Positions 7,594 to 16,155 are shown, numbered from the stretch's first letter. The stretch: 47,541 nucleotides of DNA from an uncultured Akkermansia sp. (GCA_900548895.1 URLZ01000017.1:1-47541); one strand, 5' to 3'. Notes: generated by a model from the sequence alone, not told the origin. Program-made: numbers and translations.

Positions 7594-7699
7594 AGTCTTC
7601 AAAGGCTTGGCTCGGTGTTTCGGCGCGGAGAGGTGAAGACTCCTCCGACTCACCCCTGTTCAGCCGCTGTGCCTTCATGTTCTGCTCATCCGGTTCGCC

Positions 7700-8128
7700 A
7701 TGAACGTTCTGCTCCTTTACCTGTACATCCAGTTCGGTGTCGCGCTTCTCTTCTGCCTCACCGGCAATCTGCTGGGCATTCTGGTCGGGCTGCCCCTCTA
7801 CGGGGTGGTGCCGGCGGGCCTGCTCATCGCCGCGATTAGGACGAAGCTGTGGACGCGCTGCCCCTCGATCCGCAAGTCGGACGTGGTGATCGCCTCGGTG
7901 GCGCAGCTGCTCTTCAGCGCGGCGCTGGCAGCCAGTGTCTGTTACATGTTTTCCCCCGGGCGCGTGGCTCGCCTGTTTGACCACCGCATGGTGACGCCGG
8001 AGTTTTTCATGCCGTATTTCGGCCTGCTCGGCACGGTGGCCTACACGCTGGTGATGCTGCCTCTTGCGGCTCTCATCCTTCTGCGGGCCTTCCGCCGCAG
8101 GACCTCGGCTGAGATCAAAGTTTCTTGA
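7700..8128 (+). CDS. small polytopic membrane protein of unknown function
   Basis: 142 residues with about four membrane helices (roughly 5-23, 27-46, 62-84, 105-129) separated by short basic loops such as 'RTKLWTRCPSIRKSD'; the C terminus 'RAFRRRTSAEIK' is basic and likely cytosolic. No family was recognised. The ATG at 7700 follows a promoter at 7565-7593. Its TGA overlaps the -35 box of the promoter for the next gene, so the two are tightly packed but transcribed separately. Confidence 0.7.
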   Translation: MNVLLLYLYIQFGVALLFCLTGNLLGILVGLPLYGVVPAGLLIAAIRTKLWTRCPSIRKSDVVIASVAQLLFSAALAASVCYMFSPGRVARLFDHRMVTPEFFMPYFGLLGTVAYTLVMLPLAALILLRAFRRRTSAEIKVS

Positions 8129-8153
8129 TTCCCGACGGACGGGATGCTATCTT
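8125..8153 (+). promoter_or_regulatory. promoter of the first Sel1 gene, leaderless geometry
   Basis: TTGATT (8125-8130), a 17-base spacer and TATCTT (8148-8153). The ATG is at 8163, nine bases after the -10 box, so the leader is at most a few bases. Confidence 0.6.
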
Positions 8154-8162
8154 CGTACCGTG

Positions 8163-9290
8163 ATGAAGTCGAACCGACAGGGAAAGACGTGGGCGGCCGC
8201 CGCAGCCATCTGTGCGGCTCTGGCTGGGCTTTGGCTCTTGGGCCGCTCGGAGCCGAGGGAGGAAGTTCCCGAACCCTCGGCCCTGCCGCCCGCCAGGCCC
8301 GAGGGTGATGGCGAGAAGGCGCCGGGGCAGAAGCTGCGCGACGCTCTTCGGCGGACGGCTCAGACGCGGCAGACGCTGGAAGCGGCCCTGGCGCGTGCCG
8401 AGGGCACCGGCGGTGCGAAGGATGCGGCAGAGGCTTGCCGCCTCTTTCAGCTCTCAACCTACCAGTTGCTCGGGCCCACTCTCCTCCCGGTCTTTCCCGC
8501 TGTGGGGCTGAACCCGGATGAGGGGCTGGAGGAGCTGGTGCGGCAGCGGGCGGAGGCCGGGGATCCGTCGGCGCAGGCGGCCGCGGCTCTCATCGCTCTG
8601 CATCGCGGAGAGCCTGGCAAAGCGGCGGCGACACTCAAGCCTCTGGCGGAGCGGGGAGACCTTTATGCGCGCGTGTTGCTGGGCTATTGCCTGAGCTGGG
8701 GGGATGACGAGGAGGCGGCTGCCCGCGAGGCTGCCTTGTGGTTCCGCCGCGCGCTTGACGTTTCGGACAATGAGAACGCGGAGGTCGGTGCGCTCGTGGA
8801 TGTCGACGCCTTTTTCCGCAGGGAGGCTGAGGCGGGCCATGCCGCAGCGCAGGCCTTCTGGGCTGACCGTCTCATGCGAGGGGCCGCGCTGGGCGAGCAG
8901 ACTTCGAGAACGGAGGCGGCCGAGTGGTATCGCCAAGCGGCCGAGCAGGGCTATGCCCGGGCTCAATACAAGTTGGCCTCCCTGTATGCGGAGGGCGTGG
9001 TGTTGCCGCCGTCCGCTGCCGAGGCGGAGCGCTGGGCGGCGATGGCGGCGGAGCAGGGCCTGCCTGAGGCTGCGGAGCTGCTGCGCCGCCTGCGGGAGGA
9101 GCAGCGCGAGCTTTCGGAGGGAGAGGGGGGAGTCAATGGGGCGCCTCAGGGCTCTGACGCCGCCGCCGAAGCTGAGGAAAGCGACGGCGCGGAACCCGAC
9201 AGTGCGGAACCCGACGGCGAGGGGGAGGTGTCATCAGGAGCAGAGTCGGCGGTGGTCGGTGCTGCGTCGCCCGGTGATGCAGCGAGCTGA
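8163..9290 (+). CDS. membrane-anchored Sel1-like repeat protein
   Basis: 375 residues. A signal anchor at about residues 9-26 is followed by an exported domain built of helical Sel1/TPR-like repeats. The clearest are 'AAEWYRQAAEQGYARAQYKLASLYAEG' and 'AERWAAMAAEQGLPEAAELL' in the C-terminal half; earlier repeats are degenerate. The C-terminal 55 residues are acidic low complexity (Glu/Asp/Ser/Ala). Sel1 repeats usually act as protein-binding scaffolds; the partner is unknown. The ATG at 8163 is supported by the promoter directly upstream, although the frame stays open to 8064. Confidence 0.8.
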   Translation: MKSNRQGKTWAAAAAICAALAGLWLLGRSEPREEVPEPSALPPARPEGDGEKAPGQKLRDALRRTAQTRQTLEAALARAEGTGGAKDAAEACRLFQLSTYQLLGPTLLPVFPAVGLNPDEGLEELVRQRAEAGDPSAQAAAALIALHRGEPGKAAATLKPLAERGDLYARVLLGYCLSWGDDEEAAAREAALWFRRALDVSDNENAEVGALVDVDAFFRREAEAGHAAAQAFWADRLMRGAALGEQTSRTEAAEWYRQAAEQGYARAQYKLASLYAEGVVLPPSAAEAERWAAMAAEQGLPEAAELLRRLREEQRELSEGEGGVNGAPQGSDAAAEAEESDGAEPDSAEPDGEGEVSSGAESAVVGAASPGDAAS

Positions 9291-9357
9291 TACAGTTGAG
9301 CTGATGCTGCGGGCCGATCTGCGGGGGTGAGACGGGCCGAAAAACGGGCCTTTGATC

Positions 9358-9387
9358 TTGACGGCGAGGCCGTGGGGATGATATCCT
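9358..9387 (+). promoter_or_regulatory. promoter of the secreted helical protein gene
   Basis: TTGACG (9358-9363), an 18-base spacer and TATCCT (9382-9387). It excludes the in-frame ATG at 9392, which lies five bases past the -10 box, as a well-placed leadered start, and favours ATG 9440. Confidence 0.55.
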
Positions 9388-9439
9388 GAAGATGCAGGCG
9401 GCAACTCGATACGCTGCCGCTTCATCCCCCCATTTCCCC

Positions 9440-10321
9440 ATGAAAACGCTCCTTCTCCTCTCCCTCATGGCTGCCGCCGGCGTCGGCGCAGCACCCTCGC
9501 CCGGCACCTCCGCGCCTGCGGATGCCGCAACGTCCCGCCCGGCCCGGCAGGCCCCGTCCTCCCCGGCGGCAAAATCGACCAAACCGTCCCAACAGTCGGC
9601 TTTCGTTGCGAATGTTCGGAAGGCGATGGCGGTCATGAACCGCACGGCCGATAGGCTCGAGGGGGTGCGCGACAAGGCGTCGGCGGATGCTGCGGCTGAT
9701 CAGGTGCGGCGCAGCACGGCGCAGCTGGAGAGCCTCAGTGAGGCTTCTCAGTCGATGTCGCTGGGCATGCCCGAGAAGGAGCGGAGCGCCGCCTATGCCG
9801 CGGTGGGTGAGGAGTATGAGAAGAGCACGGCGCGCTTGGAGCGTGCGGCGAGGGACTTGGCAGCAAAGGGCTGCTACGGCTCGGAGAAGCTGGATGCCGC
9901 GCTGGAGGAGCTGATCGGCGGGGAGGACCCCGCTGCGGGGGGTGGTGATCCGCTGGCGGAGATGCCGGCGAAGCTTCGTCCGCTGGCGACGAATTTTATC
10001 GAAGATGAGGCGCAGCGCCGCGAGATGACCAAGGCGCTCGAGTCCGTCAGTGACCGGGCCGGGGCTGATGCGGTGGCTCCGGCGATTGTTGAGCAGGCGA
10101 ATCAGTTGCACGCGCGTCTGCTGAAGTCCCGCTCTCTGTTCAGGGAAGCATCCCTCACTCAGGAGGAGGTGTTGCCTTATCTCCTTCCTCTGGATAAGAC
10201 CAACGCTCAGGCGACGCGCGAGTTGTTTGCGCAGATCAAGCGCCTGGAGAAGCAGGACTTCTACGGTTCCGCGGCGCTGGGCCAGGCCCTGGAGCATCTG
10301 GAGCGATGCCTCATGCCGTAG
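9440..10321 (+). CDS. secreted alpha-helical protein of unknown function
   Basis: 293 residues. The first 18 form a signal peptide with likely cleavage near 'GVGAAPS'; an Ala/Pro/Ser-rich linker follows to about residue 52, then a mostly helical, charged domain. Two stretches look like an internal repeat: 'MNRTADRLEGVRDKASADAAADQV...AQL' and 'MTKALESVSDRAGADAVAPAIVEQANQL', each followed by a segment ending '(D/G)..GS..L..AL..L'. It may therefore be a duplicated helical-bundle domain. No family was recognised. It ends with TAG, showing that TAG is an ordinary stop here. Confidence 0.7.
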   Translation: MKTLLLLSLMAAAGVGAAPSPGTSAPADAATSRPARQAPSSPAAKSTKPSQQSAFVANVRKAMAVMNRTADRLEGVRDKASADAAADQVRRSTAQLESLSEASQSMSLGMPEKERSAAYAAVGEEYEKSTARLERAARDLAAKGCYGSEKLDAALEELIGGEDPAAGGGDPLAEMPAKLRPLATNFIEDEAQRREMTKALESVSDRAGADAVAPAIVEQANQLHARLLKSRSLFREASLTQEEVLPYLLPLDKTNAQATRELFAQIKRLEKQDFYGSAALGQALEHLERCLMP

Positions 10322-10409
10322 GCGGAGCGGCGGCCCGGTGGGCCCGGAGGCGAGGCTCTCTCGCGAGTCTCCGGGCTCGGCTCTCTCCGGCCGCGCCCGA
10401 GCATTCGCC

Positions 10410-10438
10410 TTGACAGAGCCCTGCGCATCTTGTAGAGT
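10410..10438 (+). promoter_or_regulatory. promoter of the arginase-family gene, leaderless geometry
   Basis: TTGACA (10410-10415), a 17-base spacer and TAGAGT (10433-10438). The GTG start lies seven bases after the -10 box. Confidence 0.65.
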
Positions 10439-10445
10439 GCAAGGC

Positions 10446-11297
10446 GTGAAGACGGTTCGACTTCTCTATCCGGATTATCTGAGCGGCGGGCTGGACACCT
10501 ACGCCTTCGGGGCAAGGCTCATGCGGTATCTTCTCCCGGAGAATCCTCGCCAGCCGCTCATCACGGTTGATGTCGCGCCTCCGGGCGCTGCGGTTCCCCC
10601 GGAGCGGCGGGGAATCAAGGCGCTTGATGCGGTGCTGGACGGCGTTCGCGATGCACAGGCGAAGCTCGAGCAATGCCGGCCCGAGCGCGTGATTACCATC
10701 GGCGGAACCTGTCTGGTGTCGCTGGCTCCCTTTGATTATCTGCACGGGTTCGGCGGTCGCACGGGTATCATTTGGCTGGATGCTCATCCCGATGTCTCGC
10801 TCCCGGAGAACGGGTACCCCTGGGCCCATGCGATGGTGCTGGGGGCTCTGCTGGGGCGTGGGGCCGGCCCGCTGCGCGAGGTGATGCGCCACGCGCCGTT
10901 CCGCCCCGACGAGCTGCTCTATGTGGGCTTGCAGGGGCTGCTGGATTACCAGGAGCGCTTTTTGCGCGAGGCCGGGGTGCCGTTCCGCATGCAGACGGAG
11001 TCCTTTGTGAGCGATGATGAGCTGCGCGCTTTCATGAGCCGCTTTGATCGCCTCCTCGTGCATCTGGATGTCGATGTGCTCGATCCCTGCTTCTTTCACG
11101 CGACGTATTTTGCCCATCCCGATCTCGTGGGGGACGGCTCGGGGGGCGGGGCGATGCGTCTCTCGGAGCTGGGGCGCCTGCTGCGCTTGGTGACGACGGA
11201 GGCGACGGTGGCCGGCCTGACGATTGCCGAGTATCTGCCCTTCGAGGCGGAGGCTTTCAGCAAGATGCTCGCGTCGCTGCCGCTGCTGAGCGATTGA
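10446..11297 (+). CDS. arginase/agmatinase-family protein with altered metal site
   Basis: 283 residues, close to the family size. The metal motifs 'WLDAHPDVSLP' (DAHxD, near residue 110) and 'HLDVDVLDP' (DxDxxDP, near 205) of ureohydrolases are both present. The first family motif, normally GGDH, reads 'IGGTCLVS': Cys replaces the His that binds one manganese. A ureohydrolase fold is secure, but the reaction (arginine, agmatine, formiminoglutamate or another guanidino compound) is not. The start is taken as GTG at 10446, next to the promoter at 10410-10438; the longer open frame overlaps the preceding gene. Confidence 0.78.
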   Translation: MKTVRLLYPDYLSGGLDTYAFGARLMRYLLPENPRQPLITVDVAPPGAAVPPERRGIKALDAVLDGVRDAQAKLEQCRPERVITIGGTCLVSLAPFDYLHGFGGRTGIIWLDAHPDVSLPENGYPWAHAMVLGALLGRGAGPLREVMRHAPFRPDELLYVGLQGLLDYQERFLREAGVPFRMQTESFVSDDELRAFMSRFDRLLVHLDVDVLDPCFFHATYFAHPDLVGDGSGGGAMRLSELGRLLRLVTTEATVAGLTIAEYLPFEAEAFSKMLASLPLLSD

Positions 11298-11323
11298 GCG
11301 CGCCGCGCCGCCGGGCTTTGAGC

Positions 11324-11352
11324 TTGACAGGCTCGGGCTTTCGGCCTAGTAT
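11324..11352 (+). promoter_or_regulatory. promoter of fabD
   Basis: TTGACA (11324-11329), a 17-base spacer and TAGTAT (11347-11352). The leader to the ATG at 11381 is about 20 bases. Confidence 0.75.
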
Positions 11353-11380
11353 AGCTCAGCGCTCCGCGCTGTTTCTTGTT

Positions 11381-12307
11381 ATGAAAGCTGTACTTCTTTT
11401 CCCCGGACAAGGTGCCCAGAAGGTGGGCATGGGCAAGGATCTTTATGAGGCATACCCCGAGGCTCGCGAGATGATGGAGAAGGCCGATGAGGCGCTCGGT
11501 TTCTCGCTGACGAAGGTGATGTTCGAAGGGCCGGATGCGGAGCTGACGCGCACCTGCTACTGCCAGCCGGCGCTCTACCTGCACGGGCTCGTGCTCTGGA
11601 AGCTGCTGAGCAGCGCGGTGGCGATTGAGCCCACGGCGGCTGCCGGTCTGTCGCTCGGCGAGTTCACGGCGCATGCGGCGGCGGGCACCTTCACGATGGA
11701 GGACGGCCTCAAGCTCGTGCAGAAGCGCGGCGCCTACATGGAGGAGGCCTGCCAGGCCGAGCCGAGCACGATGGCGGCGATGATCGGCGGCAGCGATGAG
11801 GCCGTGCAGAAGCTCGCCGACGAGTGCGGTATCGACGTGGCCAACTACAACTGCCCCGGCCAGACGGTGGTCTCGGGCTCGGTGGAGGGCGTGGACAAGG
11901 CCGTGGCCGGCGCGAAGGCCGCGGGCTTCAAGCTGGCCAAGAAGCTCAACGTGGCTGGCGCCTACCACAGCCGCTACATGAAGAGCGCGCAGCAGAAGCT
12001 GCTGCCGGAGCTTTCCGTGGTGCCGATGCAGATGCCGTCGGTGCCGGTGTACTGCAACTATGAGGCTCGCCCCGTGACGAGCACGGACGACATCCGCGCG
12101 ATGCTGGGTGCGCAGGTTTGCGGCTCGGTGCGCTGGGCCGCCAGCATGCAGGATCTCATCGCGAAGGGCGAGCGCCTCTTCATCGAGATGGGCCCGGGCA
12201 AGACTCTCGCGGGCATGATGGGCCGCATCTGCAAGGAGGCGAAGGTGATCTCCATCGAGGACGCCGCTTCGCTTCAGGCGGCCATCGAGGAGCTCAAGGC
12301 TCTCTGA
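11381..12307 (+). CDS. fabD: malonyl-CoA:acyl-carrier-protein transacylase
   Basis: 308 residues, the usual FabD length. It moves malonyl groups from CoA to ACP for fatty acid synthesis. 'FPGQGAQ' at residues 7-13, the nucleophile elbow 'GLSLGEF' with Ser91, the substrate Arg in 'VQKRGAYM', and the catalytic His in 'AGAYHSRYM' near residue 191 are all seen. The elbow has Leu where GHSLGE is usual. The gene stands alone between its own promoter and a strong terminator, away from other fab genes in this window. Confidence 0.95.
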   Translation: MKAVLLFPGQGAQKVGMGKDLYEAYPEAREMMEKADEALGFSLTKVMFEGPDAELTRTCYCQPALYLHGLVLWKLLSSAVAIEPTAAAGLSLGEFTAHAAAGTFTMEDGLKLVQKRGAYMEEACQAEPSTMAAMIGGSDEAVQKLADECGIDVANYNCPGQTVVSGSVEGVDKAVAGAKAAGFKLAKKLNVAGAYHSRYMKSAQQKLLPELSVVPMQMPSVPVYCNYEARPVTSTDDIRAMLGAQVCGSVRWAASMQDLIAKGERLFIEMGPGKTLAGMMGRICKEAKVISIEDAASLQAAIEELKAL

Positions 12308-12333
12308 GTCCCCCGCTGCTGATTTTATCGCAG

Positions 12334-12367
12334 AAGCCCGCTGCCGCGAGAACGGCAGCGGGCTTTT
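12334..12367 (+). terminator. rho-independent terminator of fabD
   Basis: A 13-bp stem AAGCCCGCTGCCG / CGGCAGCGGGCTT with a six-base loop, followed by TT. Confidence 0.85.
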
Positions 12368-12551
12368 CGTCTTTCTCGGCCCACGGGCTTGTGACCTCTC
12401 GGGGGAGCGGCGGTTTTTCGGTTCCCTGTTTTCGGATTTGCGGACTTGCGGGGGCATTGCGGGCCCTCGCGCGGGTGCGGAACGGGGCGGTGCAGGGTCG
12501 CGGCTCGGGTGATGTGCGGATGCCGGTGGGCGCTGAGGGTATCGTGAAATC

Positions 12552-12579
12552 TTGACAGTTGCGCGAAAGATGGTACCAT
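12552..12579 (+). promoter_or_regulatory. promoter of the ATPase-nuclease cassette, leaderless geometry
   Basis: TTGACA (12552-12557), a 16-base spacer and TACCAT (12574-12579). The ATG is at 12585, five bases after the -10 box. Confidence 0.65.
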
Positions 12580-12584
12580 GGGGC

Positions 12585-13664
12585 ATGATTTCGACCCTAT
12601 CGGTTCAGAATTTCACGCTTTTCGATCAGGCTCAGCTCCGCTTTTCAAGCGGCCTTAACGTCTTTGTCGGGCAGAACGGCACGGGCAAGTCGCACCTGAT
12701 GAAGCTGCTCTACGCCAACTTGCGCGCCCTGGTGAGCGAAATGGAGGGGGCCGCAGCGCCCACCAAAAAGCATCTTGAGACGGCGATTGCGCGCCGCCTC
12801 AAGGGAATCTTTCGCCCCGATGCGCTCGGGCGATTGACGCGGCGCCAGCAGGGCCGCTGCCGCGCGGATGTGTGCATGAGTCTGGAAGCAGGTCACGAGC
12901 TGCGCTATTCGTTCTCCACGCAGTCAAGCGAGGCTGTCTCTGTCGAGGCTTTCCCCGCGAGCTGGAATGACAAGTTGAGCGTTTACCTCCCGACCCGTGA
13001 GATGCTCTCCATCTATCCGAACTTCACGGGCACGTATGAAAGTGTAGAGATTCCCTTTGAGGAGACATGGTACGATTTGGCGCGCATGCTGGGGCGCCCG
13101 CTCTCCAAGGGGCCCAAGCGCCGTGAGTGTTCGACGCTGCTGGATCCCTTGCAGGCTCCCGAGGTGCTCAACGGCACCGTCGTGCTGGAAAACGGGCGCT
13201 TTTATTTGCGCAGTAAGGATAACGGGAAACTGGAGGCGCACTTACTCTCCGAAGGGCTGCGAAAAATTGCGACGGTGGCTCACCTGATTGCGAACGGCTC
13301 GCTGACCCAAGGCTCGGTGCTCTTCTGGGACGAGCCTGAGGCCAATCTGAACCCGCTGCTGGTGCGCCGGGTCGCGGCGACGATTCAGACGCTGGTGGAG
13401 CGGGGGACGCAGGTGTTCATCGCGACACACAGCCTATTTCTGCTCCGAGAACTGTATTTGCTGGAGAGGGCTTCGCGGGAGCGCGTCGATGCGGGGGCTG
13501 GGTATGAGCCGCGCTATTTTACGCTGCAGCCCGGGAGCACGCCCGAACAGCATGTCCAAATCGCGTGCGCTTCGGATATGAACGGTTTGCCCGATCTGGC
13601 TTCGCTGGATGCTCAGGTCGATCAGGATGAACGCCTCATGGAGATTTATCGCCATGGAATCTGA
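12585..13664 (+). CDS. ABC/OLD-type AAA ATPase of a two-gene cassette
   Basis: 359 residues with the AAA_15/AAA_21 (SMC/OLD-like) layout. Walker A 'GQNGTGKS' is at 29-36, an ABC-like signature 'LLSEGLRK' at about 220-227, Walker B 'VLFWDEPEANLNP' from 245 with catalytic Glu250, and a switch His in 'FIATHS' near 282. No TOPRIM domain follows, so it is not an OLD nuclease by itself. The frame is open upstream, but the earlier ATG at 12570 lies at the -10 region. The stop overlaps the next gene by 11 bases, so the two are translationally coupled. Such ATPases paired with nucleases are common in antiphage systems; that role is inferred. Confidence 0.82.
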   Translation: MISTLSVQNFTLFDQAQLRFSSGLNVFVGQNGTGKSHLMKLLYANLRALVSEMEGAAAPTKKHLETAIARRLKGIFRPDALGRLTRRQQGRCRADVCMSLEAGHELRYSFSTQSSEAVSVEAFPASWNDKLSVYLPTREMLSIYPNFTGTYESVEIPFEETWYDLARMLGRPLSKGPKRRECSTLLDPLQAPEVLNGTVVLENGRFYLRSKDNGKLEAHLLSEGLRKIATVAHLIANGSLTQGSVLFWDEPEANLNPLLVRRVAATIQTLVERGTQVFIATHSLFLLRELYLLERASRERVDAGAGYEPRYFTLQPGSTPEQHVQIACASDMNGLPDLASLDAQVDQDERLMEIYRHGI

Positions 13665-14214
13665 GTTGGAGCTTCTCCGCCGCGCGACGGTGGATGAGAG
13701 TGTGACCTTCATCGCGGAGACGGTGCGCTTCATCGACTTTGATGCGTGGGTGCAGCGGAACGATCGTCGCGCGTCGTCCATCAGTCGCGTGGATCTCGTT
13801 GCTCTACCCGATGAGGAGCCCTCGCCGCATTGGCTCGTCGAGGTGAAGGACTACCGCGTGCTCAACCACCTTCCGTCGGAAAAGACCATCCGAAACATGC
13901 CGGCGAAGCTGGCAGCCAAGATTGCGGACAGCTTGGGGTACCTGCGATCTGCGGAGCTGCCGGAGGCTCTTCGCGGACTCCTCCCCGAGGGTGCGACCTG
14001 TCATTTCGTGTTTCACTGTGAGATGCCGCGGGAGGTTCCGGCCTGTTTCCCGAGCGGTCATTCGGTGAACGTCGTCCAAAAGCTGCGGCAAAATGCGACG
14101 CTGCGCCGTCTCGTTGCGCGCATCTACCTTTCTGATGCCGCGTCTCTGGAGACGCAGGAAGACATCCCGTGGACGGTCGAGCTGCACGACGCCCGAGTTT
14201 CAGAGGGAGCTTGA
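13654..14214 (+). CDS. PD-(D/E)xK-like nuclease candidate, partner of the ATPase
   Basis: 186 residues, soluble. A nuclease-like core is visible: Asp47 in 'RVDLVAL' followed by Glu63-Val-Lys65 in 'HWLVEVKDYR', the spacing and strand setting of the PD-(D/E)xK fold. The rest is not recognised; a later 'ATCHFVFHCEMP' strand could complete the core. The ATG at 13654 overlaps the end of the ATPase gene by 11 bases, so this is the second member of a dedicated pair. The nuclease call rests on one motif and context, so it is moderate. Confidence 0.62.
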   Translation: MESELELLRRATVDESVTFIAETVRFIDFDAWVQRNDRRASSISRVDLVALPDEEPSPHWLVEVKDYRVLNHLPSEKTIRNMPAKLAAKIADSLGYLRSAELPEALRGLLPEGATCHFVFHCEMPREVPACFPSGHSVNVVQKLRQNATLRRLVARIYLSDAASLETQEDIPWTVELHDARVSEGA

Positions 14215-14334
14215 GGCTCATCTTGAGCTCTCGGCTTGATGAACCTCGCGTGTCTCCGTTTCCTCCTCTGCCTCTCGGGGCCTGAGCGCGGGTGCCGGAG
14301 GAGGCTGAGGAATCCCTTCTCCCTCTCTCGCCAA

Positions 14335-14369
14335 AAAATCCCCCTGCGCCGCGGGCACAGGGGGATTTT
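14335..14369. terminator. bidirectional terminator between the nuclease gene and metY
   Basis: A perfect 12-bp stem AAAATCCCCCTG / CAGGGGGATTTT with an 11-base loop. T runs are present in both directions, so it can end both converging transcripts. Confidence 0.85.
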
Positions 14370-14420
14370 CTGTCTGCGGGCGGGTCGGGCTCGCAGGGCT
14401 TGAGGTAAGGGAAACCTGAT

Positions 14421-15704
14421 TTAGCTCTCGGCGATGGCGGCGAGGGCCTGGCGGAGGTCGGCGATGATGTCGTCGGCGTCCTCAATGCCCACGGAGAAGC
14501 GGATGAGATCCGGGCGCACGCCGGCCTCGATGAGCTGCTCGTCGGAGAGCTGTCGGTGCGTGTGGCTTGCCGGGTGCAGCACGCAGGTGCGCGCGTCCGC
14601 CACGTGCGTGACGATGGCCGTGAGCTTCAGGCTGTCGATGAACTTGATCGCGCGCTCGCGGCCGCCCTTGATGCCGAAGGTCACCACACCGCAGCTGCGG
14701 CCGCCGTCAAACTGGCGCTGCGCGAGCTCGTGGTAGGGGTTGTTCGGCAGGCCCGAGTAGTTGATCCAGGCGACGTCGGGCTGCTTCTCCAAAAACTCCG
14801 CGACCTTCTGCGCGTTCTCGCAGTGGCGCGGCACGCGCAGGTGCAGCGTCTCGAGCCCGAGGTTGAGCAGGAAGGCGTTGAAGGGGGAGGGGATGGAGCC
14901 CAGATCGCGCATGAGCTGCACGGTGCACTTCGTGATGTAAGCGCCCTCGCCGAAGGCCTCCGTGTACACGAGGCCGTGGTAGGACTCATCGGGCGTGCAG
15001 AGCCCGGGGAACTTGTCTGCATGGGCCGCCCAGTCAAACTTGCCGCTGTCGACAATCACGCCGCCGACCTGCGTGGCGTGGCCGTCCATGTACTTGGTCG
15101 TCGAGTGCATCACGATGTCGGCCCCGTACTCGAAGGGACGGCAGTTGATCGGGGTGGCGAAGGTGTTGTCGACAATCAGGGGGACGCCGTGGGCGTGGGC
15201 GATGCGGGCCATCTTGGCGATGTCGAGCACCTGAAGGGAAGGGTTCGAGATGGTCTCGGAGAAGAGGCACTTCGTGTTCGGGCGGAAGGCCTTGCTGATC
15301 TCCTCCTCAGGGGCGTCCTGATCGACGAAGGTGACCTCGATGCCCAGCTTCTTGAGCGTGACGGCAAAGAGGTTGTAGGTGCCGCCGTAGATGGCGGAGG
15401 TGGAGACGAAGTGGTCGCCGGCTTCGCAGATGTTGAAGATGGAGTAGAAGGAGGCGGCCTGGCCGGAGGAGGTGAGGATGGCGGCGACGCCGCCCTCGAG
15501 CTCGGCGATCTTTTTCGCGACGCACTCGTTGGTCGGGTTCTGGAGGCGGGTGTAGAAGAAGCCGGCGTCCTTCAGATCAAACAGGCGGGCCATCTGGTCG
15601 CTCGTCTCGTATCGGAAGGTGGTGGACTGATAGATGGGCAGGACGCGCGGCTCGCCCTTTTTGGGGTTCCAGCCGCTCTGGACGCAAATGGTGTCAATGT
15701 TCAT
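14421..15704 (-). CDS. metY: O-acetylhomoserine sulfhydrylase/aminocarboxypropyltransferase family (PLP)
   Basis: 427 residues, typical of the MetY branch of Cys/Met-metabolism PLP enzymes, which makes homocysteine from O-acetylhomoserine and sulfide. Seen are 'YQSTTFRY' near residue 28, 'YTRLQNPT' near 55, 'SSGQAA' near 80, 'VDNTFATP' near 175 and the PLP lysine in 'MHSTTKYMDGHA' near 200. The first in-frame ATG at 15717-15719 lies inside the -10 box, so the start is the ATG at 15702-15704 giving 'MNIDTICVQSGW'. It is monocistronic and ends at a bidirectional terminator. Confidence 0.93.
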   Translation of the reverse strand: MNIDTICVQSGWNPKKGEPRVLPIYQSTTFRYETSDQMARLFDLKDAGFFYTRLQNPTNECVAKKIAELEGGVAAILTSSGQAASFYSIFNICEAGDHFVSTSAIYGGTYNLFAVTLKKLGIEVTFVDQDAPEEEISKAFRPNTKCLFSETISNPSLQVLDIAKMARIAHAHGVPLIVDNTFATPINCRPFEYGADIVMHSTTKYMDGHATQVGGVIVDSGKFDWAAHADKFPGLCTPDESYHGLVYTEAFGEGAYITKCTVQLMRDLGSIPSPFNAFLLNLGLETLHLRVPRHCENAQKVAEFLEKQPDVAWINYSGLPNNPYHELAQRQFDGGRSCGVVTFGIKGGRERAIKFIDSLKLTAIVTHVADARTCVLHPASHTHRQLSDEQLIEAGVRPDLIRFSVGIEDADDIIADLRQALAAIAES

Positions 15705-15717
15705 GATGTGTGCGTGC

Positions 15718-15746
15718 ATTGTAGCAGCTCCGCTCCGCGCTGGCAA
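15718..15746 (-). promoter_or_regulatory. promoter of metY, very short leader
   Basis: On the minus strand TTGCCA (15741-15746), a 17-base spacer and TACAAT (15718-15723). Transcription should begin about five bases before the ATG at 15704. Confidence 0.7.
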
Positions 15747-16155
15747 GATGTATATTCGGCCCCGCTTTGGCCCCGTCTCAGGCTCGTTTTGCCCCCGCCT
15801 CGGGCTCCGTCCGGGCTCGGCGGGGCGCCTTCCGCCGGCCCCGGCAGGGCGGCACAACCTGCCGGAGCAGCTCGCGCGGGCGCCTCTCATCTACGCGCGG
15901 GCGGCGCGCTCCGGGTTCTCGCGAGCACCCGAACCGATCACGAGCGAGCCCCGCGCGTGACTTCCGACGCGGGGCCACCGGGGTCGGTTCGCGCGGGTTC
16001 CCTCATCAGCACCCGGTGCGAGGTTCGGTCCTTTGCCGCTCGACGGGGATGTTCGCCCGACAAGGGGTTTTGCACTTGAGATGAGGGTCGCTCTCTGCTA
16101 CCATGATGCGGGCGCTTGGACGCGCGCCCGATGTCCACCATCTCCACGACCAAGC
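15747..16155. other. intergenic region between divergent genes
   Basis: About 400 bases of GC-rich sequence between the metY promoter and the lipoprotein gene. Apart from the forward promoter at 16076-16104 nothing is seen: the overlapping ORFs are Arg/Pro/Ala-rich shadows on both strands. Confidence 0.5.
16076..16104 (+). promoter_or_regulatory. promoter of the 144-residue lipoprotein gene
   Basis: TTGAGA (16076-16081), a 17-base spacer and TACCAT (16099-16104). The leader to the ATG at 16156 is about 45 bases. Confidence 0.6.

Noticed and set aside
7048..7653. 201-residue reverse ORF
   Set aside because: It runs through tRNA-Val, its terminator and its promoter; the peptide 'TGSSVVERLSYTQLVRGSNP' is just the translated tRNA.
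12585..13664. OLD-family nuclease
   Set aside because: The protein ends shortly after the switch His; there is no TOPRIM domain, so only the ATPase part is present.
14556..16079. 507-residue forward ORF opposite metY
   Set aside because: It is a shadow frame; metY is unambiguous and the composition (Val/Gly/Glu/Asp) is typical of an antisense frame.
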